A stretch of 47,218 nt of DNA from Weissella fangxianensis (lineage in GTDB: Bacteria; Bacillota; Bacilli; Lactobacillales; Lactobacillaceae): positions 1 through 47,218 of the forward strand of contig NZ_JAMXDB010000012.1 in assembly GCF_024718545.1 (NCBI RefSeq), written 5' to 3'. The translations under genes were made by a program, and so were the position numbers. Below the pieces are notes generated by a model, which was not told the DNA's origin, ran no database searches, and saw nothing but the letters and a program-made list of their open reading frames with translations. Of this stretch, positions 33,116 to 40,450 are shown piece after piece. Positions within the stretch are counted from its first letter, which is position 1. Each line of letters starts with the position of its first letter.

Positions 33116-34520
33116 AACAGGGGGCTTTGCGAATTTTGCAACGGGGGAAAAGAAAACAGGTGCTGTACTATTACCAACCCACTTTACGACAGCAGCACAA
33201 GCAACGAAAGCAGGTAAACAATTTGGTAATCTAGTACGCACTTATGCTGCTAAAAGTTCAAAAGTAATGGATGAAAATAACCAAGTTTTAATGGATGTGA
33301 CCGATGCTGAACAAGCACAAAGCGCTAGTGATAGTTTTGGTTACAGTTCCCGTTTTTCCGCTACCGGTGATGAACACCCGTTGTTTGATAGTGATACGTT
33401 AAATATAACCGATGAGCAAATGGACAAACTAGAAGATACACTAAATTTAGCACAGGCAAATGGCAATATTTTACATGAGATGGCATTCTCGATGCGGGGT
33501 GATTGGTTAGTTGAAAATGGCTTGTATGACCCTGAAACGAAACAGTTAGATCAAGATAAATTGAAACGTGCTGAACAACATATCGTGAAAGATTTGTTCG
33601 AAAAAGGTGGCCCACAACCCTTAGGCGAAGGACCCGATGATGTGGTTTGGTTTGGCGCAGTACATCAAGACACTGATCACTTAAATATGCACATTTGGTA
33701 TGCCAAGGTTTCACCTGAAACCCGCCCTAGTATGTTGCACAAAAATGGTGAACCTAAGGGGGTCATTGATTTCAAAGCGAAACATCAAGCTGAAAGTAAA
33801 TTCCGTTATGAACTAGAGTCGGAAGCGACCAAAATGCAACGGGCAAATGTGTATGAAGCCGTCGGTAATTACCGAGGTCAAATTAAGCAAGATTCACTCA
33901 CCAAACTGGATCAAGCTCATAAATATACGCCGGACCTGCAGAAAATTTATGACATTTTACCGCAAGATTTACGAGGACGTTGGAAAGTCGGTAACACTGA
34001 TACGTTAGTGACGAATGACAAAAGCCGAATGGCACCAGCTAATCGTCGAATGAACACGTTAATTGATAAATTATTGACATATGAATTAAAAGACGACTAC
34101 CAAGCATTTAAGACGACGGCCCAAAAGATGGATGCCATGATGACTGAAACACACGGGCAACAACATCAAGGCCAAGCGAAATGGTCAGAGATGTAAGACC
34201 AACGATTACGTAAAGAATTAGCGAATGGTATTTATCGGCAGTTTAACGAACAGTTTAAACTAGGCAGTCATCAAAATGATGATCAGTTCCATAAGCAAGC
34301 TAATGGTAATTTTGAAAAAGCGAAACAAAAACAACAACCAGCAGAAACGCCACAACCTAAGCACCATAAAGCGGCCCCCTTAGGTAAATTAAATAAGATT
34401 GCCAAACGGATGACGAAACAAAGTCGGCAAGAAATGCAACAAGTACAGAGGATGTTGCAAGAGACAATGGCAGAGCAAAGTCAGGATGTCAGTGATGAAT
34501 CACTTTCACGGCATCTATGA
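33108..34520 (+). pseudogene. MobL/MobP-type relaxase, interrupted by a stop codon
   Basis: Relaxase that would nick oriT and pilot the transferred strand. The three-His metal motif of HUH relaxases is HQDTDHLNMHIW, with His at 186, 191 and 195. A Tyr near residue 79 (FGYSSRF) is a possible nucleophile. A TAA at 34194-34196 ends the frame after 362 residues; the same frame continues for 107 more residues, rich in Gln and Lys, to TGA 34518-34520. The catalytic domain is intact, so the shortened protein might still nick, but the tail that may contact a coupling protein is lost. No coupling protein or type IV secretion genes are in the window, so this is mobilizable at most. Confidence 0.85.
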
Positions 34521-34557
34521 GTTCTTACTAAAATAAATTATTAATCAATACAAAAAG

Positions 34558-34600
34558 TGCCACAAACACTGATATATTAGTGCTTGTGGCATTCTTTTAT
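34558..34600 (+). terminator. Terminator of the mobilization operon
   Basis: TGCCACAA (34558-34565) pairs with TTGTGGCA (34584-34591), inner CACT/AGTG, then a T-rich run. Confidence 0.85.
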
Positions 34601-34608
34601 GTTATAAT
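34600..34608 (+). promoter_or_regulatory. Extended -10 of the toxin transcript
   Basis: TGTTATAAT, an extended -10 with no good -35 at 17 bases. It lies 107 bp upstream of the toxin start, giving a long structured leader. Confidence 0.6.
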
Positions 34609-34715
34609 AGTTGTACAGGTTAAAGGCGGTGGCTGACTTTCTATTAGGAAGAAGGTGATGCCTATGAATGCAATTCATGGACACCAGAATCTAACGAAAG
34701 GAGGATCAGCCAGAA

Positions 34716-34808
34716 ATGTCTGTTCACGATGCAATGTCCTTAGTGATATTGTTCGCGACTTTCTTGTTGGCGTTGTTGACGTATATCGACAACCACAACA
34801 AGAAGTAA
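34716..34808 (+). CDS. Putative holin-like (Fst-type) toxin
   Basis: A 30-residue peptide: a short polar start MSVHDAMS, one hydrophobic helix (LVILFATFLLALLTY) and a charged tail DNHNKK. This is the pattern of the putative holin-like toxin family and of Fst-type membrane toxins of type I systems. GGAGGATC precedes ATG 34716. A short overlapping upstream frame starting at 34664 may be a leader peptide controlling access to the toxin start. A terminator hairpin (34819-34854) lies 10 bp downstream, and a divergent minus-strand promoter feeds an antisense RNA into it. Role: plasmid stabilisation by post-segregational killing, inferred from the family. Confidence 0.8.
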   Translation: MSVHDAMSLVILFATFLLALLTYIDNHNKK

Positions 34809-34818
34809 GACAAACTAA

Positions 34819-34858
34819 AAAACCGCCCCATACTTTGACGAGTTAGGCGGTTTTAATT
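34819..34858. terminator. Bidirectional terminator shared by toxin mRNA and antisense RNA
   Basis: AAAACCGCC (34819-34827) pairs with GGCGGTTTT (34846-34854), A-rich before and T-rich after. Confidence 0.88.
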
Positions 34859-34925
34859 ATTTTAAAATCAGTCACCATTAAAGTAACCTGGGCCTCGTGT
34901 TGGTAGCACGGGGCTTTTTGTTTAC
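34819..34925 (-). ncRNA. Probable antisense RNA of the toxin locus
   Basis: A minus-strand promoter TTGGGG (34955-34960), 17 bases, TATAAT (34932-34937) would start an RNA near 34925 that runs into the bidirectional terminator, about 100 nt. It contains the hairpin GCCTCGTG/CACGGGGC (34893-34916) and would overlap the toxin mRNA at the shared terminator, as in Fst/par type I systems. The left end is inferred. Confidence 0.6.
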
Positions 34926-34989
34926 AAATAAATTATACCATAGCTATGAAAAATCCCCAAATTTTAAGGTGTCCGGAGTCTGTAGAATA

Positions 34990-35055
34990 ATAAGCATAAG
35001 GTTTGATATGGAAGTTGAAATACTTCTGTAACATACCTTGTGCTTATATTTTTGT
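34990..35055 (+). terminator. Terminator-like hairpin
   Basis: A 13-bp stem ATAAGCATAAGGT (34990-35002) with ACCTTGTGCTTAT (35035-35047), one G-T pair, an inner GAAGT/ACTTC hairpin, then T5. No gene lies directly upstream. Confidence 0.7.
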
Positions 35056-35270
35056 CAAAAAGGCTTAATTTATTAAGAAAACCTAAAAAATGAAAATAAG
35101 CACGAAAAAAAAGACCAACCAGTGGCTAGTCGATTATGTACTTTGAAAACTAGATATAAAAATTGATTACTATAAAATAATGTCTCGACAACCTTATTCA
35201 AAAATCAAATTTACTTAACTAATCTTCAATATGATAATTGTAAAGTATTTTGTGAATTATAGCAATCATG

Positions 35271-35440
35271 GTTAGCTGTTAATTAGCTAACTCGGAGCCT
35301 CTAAAAGAGTGTAGAGAGAACAGTCTAGGACAGTTACTAAAATCTAAGTAATTTTGTTACTCCGTTAGAAAAAACCTCAGTATCGATGCGATGTGTGCAT
35401 ACAGTGGCATGTATGTTACACCAAAGGTTCTGAGTCATGA
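35271..35440 (+). ncRNA. Second hairpin-rich stretch, candidate structured RNA
   Basis: No open frame. GTTAGCT/AGCTAAC (35271-35291) or CTAActCGGAG with CTCCGTTAG (35287-35297, 35360-35368), then GTGTGCATACA with TGTATG-t-TACAC (35393-35421) inside CTCAG/CTGAG (35376-35380, 35430-35434). The pairing is dense, but strand, ends and function are unknown, and some helices compete with each other. Confidence 0.4.
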
Positions 35441-35628
35441 AAACAACAAAATTATGAGAGATTATACATGCACAGAGATATAGTCAGTATGGTTTGTTGA
35501 ATAACGTGCCAATTGTTAATTTTCAAAACAAAAATATAGTCACAAATTGATTCAATAGTAAAAAAAGTTTTATGAGAATGTTATTTAATGAGTAGTATAT
35601 TTATTTAGCACTTACAATATTTTCTGGT

Positions 35629-36956
35629 AGCGTCAAGAATCTTGTGTAAATGAAATGCCCTCTAACTTAAATAAATGATGCTTCCAAGGTGTCCTGGAGT
35701 CCTTTGAACCCTCGGTGGATCCGCTTCAGAGACTTCTCGTTATAAACATTAAACTGAGAAACCAGGAAGCAATCCAGGGAATCTTCCGTTGGAAATTGTT
35801 CTTTGTGGTGGGTGGTGCGCTTGAGATGCTTATTAAAGTTCTCAATCAGGTTAGTGGAGTATAGTGATTGCCGGATAGCTGGTGGAAAGTCCTTGAAAGT
35901 GAGTAAATTCGGCATTTTAAGCAGATCTTTGATTAATTTGGGATAGGTCTGATGCCAGTTGTTGGCGAACTCATTCAGTTTCAGTTCGGCTGCTTCACGG
36001 TTGGCGGCCCGATGAACTTGTTTAAAGTCACTGATCACGGCCTTGCGGTCTTTTACGCGAACTTTGTTCACCAGATTCCGCCCAACATGAACCAGGCAAC
36101 GTTGTCGTTTGGCTTTAGGGAAATGCCGATTCAAGCCTTCATCCAAACCAACTAACCCATCGGCCACAAACAACAGCACATCTTTAACGCCCTGCTTGAT
36201 CAAGGTTCCCAGCAGTTCAGTCCAGATTCCAGTCGATTCCGTTGGCGCCACTTGGTAGTTCAGCACTTCTTTCGTACCATCTGGACGAATGCCAATCGCA
36301 ATATGAACGGCTTCTTTTTGAACGGTATCCCGCTTTAACGGCAAGTAAGTGGCATCTAAGAAGATGGCCGCATATTGTGAAGCCAGTCGACGTTGCTGGA
36401 AAGCTTGAACCTGTTCATTGACGGCTTTAGTCATGTTGGAAACCGTGGCTTTGGAGTAGTGAGCACCGTACATTTTCTCAATGAGTTCGGCAATTTCAGC
36501 AGTGGTAATTCCCTTGGTATACAACTGAATGACCGTTGTTTCTAAATTATCACTGTGCCGACCGTAGGCTGGCAAGGTATGATTTTCAAACCGGCCATTG
36601 CGATATCGAGGAATGGTTAAGTTAAGTTGGCCGTACTTCGTATCAAACGAGCGCTCATAACTGCCGTTGCGGTTATTACCAGTGTTAATCCCAGCGTATG
36701 AGTAGCGTTCGTAACCTAAAAACTCTGCCAGTTCGGTTTGAAGCAGCTGGTTAATCGCAATTTCTAGGTGGTGACGAAAAACTTCGTCCAAATCTTGCTT
36801 TTGGGCTAGTGCAGCGATAATTTCTGTGGTAAGTTCATTCATGGGGAATGCCTCCTGTGATGTTTTCTGTGATTACTAAATATCATAAGGGAAGGCATTC
36901 CCTATTTCTATACAATTCAAAAATCTTTTATGCATTTACACAAGATATTTTACGCT
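35629..36956 (-). mobile_element. IS256-family insertion sequence
   Basis: A complete-looking element of 1328 bp. The terminal inverted repeats are 24 bp with three mismatches, at 35629-35652 and 36933-36956, sharing ATCTTGTGTAAATG. They flank a full transposase gene. The 8 bases on each side do not match (TTTCTGGT against CTCATTTG), so there is no target duplication; recombination after insertion is likely. Confidence 0.88.
35667..36842 (-). CDS. IS256-family transposase
   Basis: A DDE transposase of 391 residues. Typical mutator/IS256 features: LTIPRYRNGRFENHTLP near residue 74, first catalytic Asp in AIFLDATYLPLKRD, second Asp in LLFVADGLVGLDEG, CLVHVGRNLV, and the catalytic Glu in STNLIENFNKHLKRTTH. 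It is full length with an intact frame and lies within matching terminal repeats, so the element may be active. GGAGGC lies shortly upstream of ATG 36842. Confidence 0.95.
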   Translation of the reverse strand: MNELTTEIIAALAQKQDLDEVFRHHLEIAINQLLQTELAEFLGYERYSYAGINTGNNRNGSYERSFDTKYGQLNLTIPRYRNGRFENHTLPAYGRHSDNLETTVIQLYTKGITTAEIAELIEKMYGAHYSKATVSNMTKAVNEQVQAFQQRRLASQYAAIFLDATYLPLKRDTVQKEAVHIAIGIRPDGTKEVLNYQVAPTESTGIWTELLGTLIKQGVKDVLLFVADGLVGLDEGLNRHFPKAKRQRCLVHVGRNLVNKVRVKDRKAVISDFKQVHRAANREAAELKLNEFANNWHQTYPKLIKDLLKMPNLLTFKDFPPAIRQSLYSTNLIENFNKHLKRTTHHKEQFPTEDSLDCFLVSQFNVYNEKSLKRIHRGFKGLQDTLEASFI

Positions 36957-37138
36957 CTCATTTGACGCTTTTTAAGATTTTGTGTATCAATAGACTATGC
37001 AAAGTTATTATGTCTTAAAGCGGCTTTTAAAGGGATTGAAAGGGCTTTGATTCAAAAGCTATTTCTGAAAATACTAATACTATGTTATTTGGATTAAAAT
37101 TGTTTTGGTTTCACTAAATAGTCGACATCAGTCTGGGT

Positions 37139-37254
37139 TGCTCAGAAGTCCAAGCAGCCATTGGTTGGTATATCAATTTTTATAATCCCAATCGTATCTC
37201 AAATGTCGCCTAATTAACTGAACAAAAATAGTCCAATTTATTGACTTCTGAGCA
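37139..37254 (+). mobile_element. 116-bp MITE-like IS3-family deletion derivative
   Basis: Perfect 12-bp terminal repeats TGCTCAGAAGTC (37139-37150) and GACTTCTGAGCA (37243-37254) enclose only the last part of a transposase frame, AAIGWYINFYNPNRISNVA with stop TAA at 37211-37213. The same IS end, less deleted, is at 42677-42812 and 45563-45633 in the opposite orientation. Confidence 0.75.
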
Positions 37255-37395
37255 TTCAGTCAAGCCCATATCTTTCGTTAAGATTTATGTTGCAACCTAT
37301 AGTTATAAGAAATGAATATGGCAAAAAGTGATTAGGTAATGTTTATTAATCCATGATCATTAGTCTTCATTTGTAATTGATAAAAATCAAAGTGC

Positions 37396-37453
37396 TTGAC
37401 AATGATAAGGGGTAATTATAAACTACATGTAAGTTCATTAAACTACATTTGTA
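37396..37453 (+). promoter_or_regulatory. Copper-responsive promoter with cop box
   Basis: TTGACA (37396-37401) with TAAACT (37419-37424) 17 bases later. TACATTTGTA (37444-37453) matches the CopY operator TACANNTGTA; the related TACATGTA at 37424-37431 lacks the two central bases. Confidence 0.7.
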
Positions 37454-37488
37454 GACGAAGGTTGTATTACCAAAAGGAGACAAATCGT

Positions 37489-38825
37489 ATGAAAAAAACA
37501 ATTATAAGTAGTCTTTTATCTGTAGCATTATTAAGTTCTTATCCACTAGTGAATAGGTAGGCGCGAATACACTTGATGATGCAGATAATGCTGCTCAAGC
37601 TGGCTCGAAAACGGTGGCTAGCGAAGCAACGGATAAATCTCAAACAGGCCACGAAGGTATGAAACATGATGAATCTGGGAAAATTCCAGAAGGATTGGTA
37701 GAGGCAGAAAATCCAACTTATCCAGAAGGAAGCGAAGTAACGATTCAAACCGATCACATGCCAGGAATGATGTGAGCTACAGGTGAGGTTGTAGGTGCCT
37801 TTGATTCAATTACCTATGAAATCACCTATAACGATACCAAAACAGGAGAGGAAATCGCCAATCACAAATGGGTTGTACACGAGGAAGTTGAAAATGCCCA
37901 AGACGAGCCTTACCAAGTAGGTGACAAAGTCGTTCTAGAAGCTAACCATATGCCCGGTATGCAAGGGGCGACCGCAACCATTGATTCGGCAGAGGACACC
38001 ACTGTTTATATGGTCACGTACACGGATACAGAAACAGACGATACTGTTGAAAATCATAAATGGCTAACAGAAGAAGAATTAGGGGAAGAAGAACAAGACT
38101 CAAGCCAATTTTGGAGAGCACGTACAGTAGAAGAAGTACAAGCAGATGTTTCCCAATACGATACATTAGAAGAACTTCAAAATTACGAAGTGGTTGGGGG
38201 AGATACTCTCTGGGCGATTTCTCAAAGTACTAATTTTTCAGTAGACGATTTAACTGAAGCATTTAATATTAAAAACGCTGATTTAATATTTGCTAACTAC
38301 ACACTTGAAAATCAACCATCATTAGAAGATAGCTATGAGAACCAGATAATTAGCGAGTCCAAAAAAACAAGAGATATGGATAATATGGGAGATATGAAGC
38401 ATGATGAGTCGGGAGAAATTACAGAAGGCTTGGAAGGAGCTGAAAATCCGATGTACGAAGTAGGAGAATCTGTTATTCTTAAGCACGGTCATATGCCTGG
38501 AATGGAAGGTGCCGAAGCAACTGTTTCTGGCGTATTTGCTACGACGGCTTATGAAGTTTCTTTCAATCCAACCAATGGTGGAGAACGAGAGGAAAATCAT
38601 CGCTGGGTTATCCACGAAGAAATTTCTGAGTCAACCAAAGGCGCATTTGAACCTGGAGAAGAAGTGACATTAGAAGCCAACCATATGGAAGGTATGGAAG
38701 GAGCAACTGCAATAATTGATGACGCTGTAACTACGAATGTTTATATGGTGGATTACCAGCCAACAGATGGCGGAGCAGTTGTTCGCAATCATAAATGGTT
38801 TGTTGAAGAAGAATTAGCTCAATAA
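37489..38825 (+). pseudogene. YdhK-LysM-YdhK fusion protein, start region degraded
   Basis: The signal peptide frame from ATG 37489 (AAAGGAG upstream; MKKTIISSLLSVALLSS) runs into TAG 37558. The mature protein is in another frame from about 37563, broken by a TAG at 37554 and a TGA at 37773-37775 where the sister repeats have Gly. From 37776 it is open to TAA 38823-38825. The product holds two YdhK-type (DUF1541) pairs, each introduced by MKHDESG and containing HM(P/E)GM(Q/E)GA...NHKW modules, with a LysM domain (GGDTLWAISQSTNFSVDDLT) between them near 38190-38310. YdhK proteins occur beside copper genes in Gram-positives, and the Met/His motifs suggest extracellular copper binding. ATG 37950 could give a truncated 291-residue protein without a signal peptide. 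Confidence 0.75.
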
Positions 38826-38863
38826 TTACTAGTGGTACATTAAAATACCTAAAATTTGCCCTC

Positions 38864-39292
38864 ATGATTTTAACTTTAACAGTCATTATGTACTTTCTAA
38901 TGTTTGTGAATGTCAATGAATTTGCGCACATTTACTTGAGTCAAACCCGTGTTTATATGGCTATTTTGATGGGCGCAGTCATGGCTATTATTATGATGGG
39001 TTTTATGTGGAAAATGTATGATAATAAAAAATTAAACGCCGTTATAATGGGGCTTTCAGTCTTACTCGTGCTGGGATCGTTTGGGCTTATTCAAAACCAA
39101 GTTGGCGTAGATGATACTGCTTGGATGAGAGCTATGATTCCACACCATTCTACAGCTATTATGACGAGTGAAAATGCCAATCTCATAGATTCACGGGTGC
39201 AGTAATTAAGCGAAGAAATTATCCAAGCCCAAGAAGAAATTGCTGAGATGGAACAATTAATTGAAGATATAGAAGAAAACGGAGAAGAATAA
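38864..39292 (+). pseudogene. DUF305-like membrane protein with an internal stop
   Basis: Three hydrophobic helices are followed by the DUF305 core DTAWMRAMIPHHSTAIM with its His pair. A TAA at 39203-39205 cuts the frame, which continues LSEEIIQAQEEIAEMEQLIE to TAA 39290-39292. DUF305 proteins are often found with copper-resistance genes and are thought to bind metal through HH motifs. The start is unclear: the reading frame is open upstream to 38826 with no start codon or ribosome binding site, and ATG 38864 falls within the first helix. Probably non-functional. Confidence 0.7.
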
Positions 39293-39400
39293 ACATTCAA
39301 TCAATTTAAGAAGTAAATCAATGGTAACCTTATAATTAGTATTGGGTAAAGATAGGAAAACAAAGGCAATAATAGCTGGTTACATTTATTTAAAAAAGAC

Positions 39401-39458
39401 TTTACAAGAATGGTTTACAATAGTATAATTATCTCAAACATTTACGTTTACGCATGTA
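39401..39458 (+). promoter_or_regulatory. copYZB promoter with degenerate cop box
   Basis: TTTACA (39401-39406), 17 bases, TATAAT (39424-39429). TACGCATGTA (39449-39458) differs from TACANNTGTA at one position and sits where CopY would block transcription. Confidence 0.65.
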
Positions 39459-39479
39459 GACAATAAGGAGGGAAAGAGA

Positions 39480-39935
39480 ATGAGTACAATAGTAGTTAAC
39501 CCTCATATCACAGATGCTGAATGGGAAGTTATGCGTGTAGTCTGGGCGAATGGTCGAGTGACTAGTAAAGAAATCATCTCCATATTGAAAGAAAAAATGG
39601 ACTGGAAACCAGCCACTATCAAAACGCTCTTAGGTCGACTGGTTGAAAAAGGCGTACTAAATACAGAGCAAGAAGGTAGAAAATTTATTTATACTACCAA
39701 TATTGAAGAGAAAGAAGCCGTAGGAAATTATACAGACGATATTTTCAACCGTATTTGTCGAAAGAATGTCGGGAATGTAGTAGGGAGTATCATTGAAGAT
39801 CATGTCTTAAGCTTCGATGATATCCAGCGACTAGAAGAAATATTAGAGATGAAAAAAGCTTTCGCAGTAGAAGAAGTGGATTGTCAGTGTACAGAAGGGC
39901 AATGCGAATGCCATTTACATCATCATGGAGGATAA
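39480..39935 (+). CDS. copY: Copper-responsive repressor
   Basis: BlaI/MecI/CopY-family repressor of 151 residues. The winged helix is N-terminal (ITDAEWEVMRVVWANGRVTS, then WKPATIKTLLGRLVEKGVL). The C-terminus carries the metal-sensing motif CQCTEGQCEC, the canonical CxCxxxxCxC, followed by LHHHGG. In CopY, zinc in this site favours DNA binding and copper(I) displaces it, releasing the operator. AAGGAGGG precedes ATG 39480. The cop boxes at 37444 and 39449 are its likely targets, making the copper genes one regulon. Confidence 0.95.
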   Translation: MSTIVVNPHITDAEWEVMRVVWANGRVTSKEIISILKEKMDWKPATIKTLLGRLVEKGVLNTEQEGRKFIYTTNIEEKEAVGNYTDDIFNRICRKNVGNVVGSIIEDHVLSFDDIQRLEEILEMKKAFAVEEVDCQCTEGQCECHLHHHGG

Positions 39936-39946
39936 GGAGCGAAAAA

Positions 39947-40312
39947 TTGGAGAATAAATCGTTTGCCATAGAAGGTATGACCTGTGCGTCTTGTGCGCAG
40001 ACAGTAGAAAAAGCGGCAAAAAAAGTACGTGGGGTCACACAGGCTTCCGTGAACCTAGCAACAGAAAAGTTGAGTATAGAATACAATGAACCAACTTTTT
40101 CGGTAGAAAATCTACAAAAAGCGGTGGATAATTCAGGGTATGAACTGATTGCCCAAGAGGGAAAGACGCAAACCTTTGCAATTGAAGGGGTTGAATCTGT
40201 AGAGGTTGATTTAGCGACTAAAAAAGCAGTACTTGAAAGTCAAACAGAGAATGATACCGAAACGCTCAATGCTGCTTTAGCAGAAACTAACTATTCAGTA
40301 TTAAGTGCATAA
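39947..40312 (+). CDS. copZ: CopZ-like heavy-metal-associated protein with two HMA-like halves
   Basis: Cytoplasmic copper-chaperone-like protein of 121 residues. The first half is a standard HMA domain with FAIEGMTCASCAQTVEKAAK, whose two Cys bind copper(I). The second half repeats the fold (FAIEGVESVEVDLATKKAVL) but lacks the CxxC. I chose TTG 39947 because AAGGAGCG lies 7-14 bases upstream and the reading MENKSFAIEG then begins at the domain; the longer frame from 39881 lies inside copY. It follows copY by 11 bp and would deliver copper to CopY or CopB. It is longer than classical CopZ of about 70 residues. Confidence 0.8.
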   Translation: MENKSFAIEGMTCASCAQTVEKAAKKVRGVTQASVNLATEKLSIEYNEPTFSVENLQKAVDNSGYELIAQEGKTQTFAIEGVESVEVDLATKKAVLESQTENDTETLNAALAETNYSVLSA

Positions 40313-40450
40313 AGTACGAACACCATTTACTTATAGATAGTAGATAGAGATAAAGTATAGAACCCTTTTCATGAGAATTATACGCAGTGTTAGATGAGAA
40401 AGTTCTAAGACTTTAAAATCAGTCTCTAATATAATAAGGAGGAATTAAAA

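Noticed and set aside
34664..34846. 63-residue frame overlapping the toxin gene as an independent protein
   Set aside because: It has a weak start and no recognised motif; more likely a short leader frame, as in Fst-type loci.
35140..35160. Possible rRNA spacer end (CTTTGAAAACTAGATA)
   Set aside because: No rRNA or tRNA sequence adjoins it; chance similarity.
36964..36995. Terminus of another IS256 copy right of the element (AAGATTTTGTGTA)
   Set aside because: Only partial resemblance to the terminal repeat and no transposase sequence follows.
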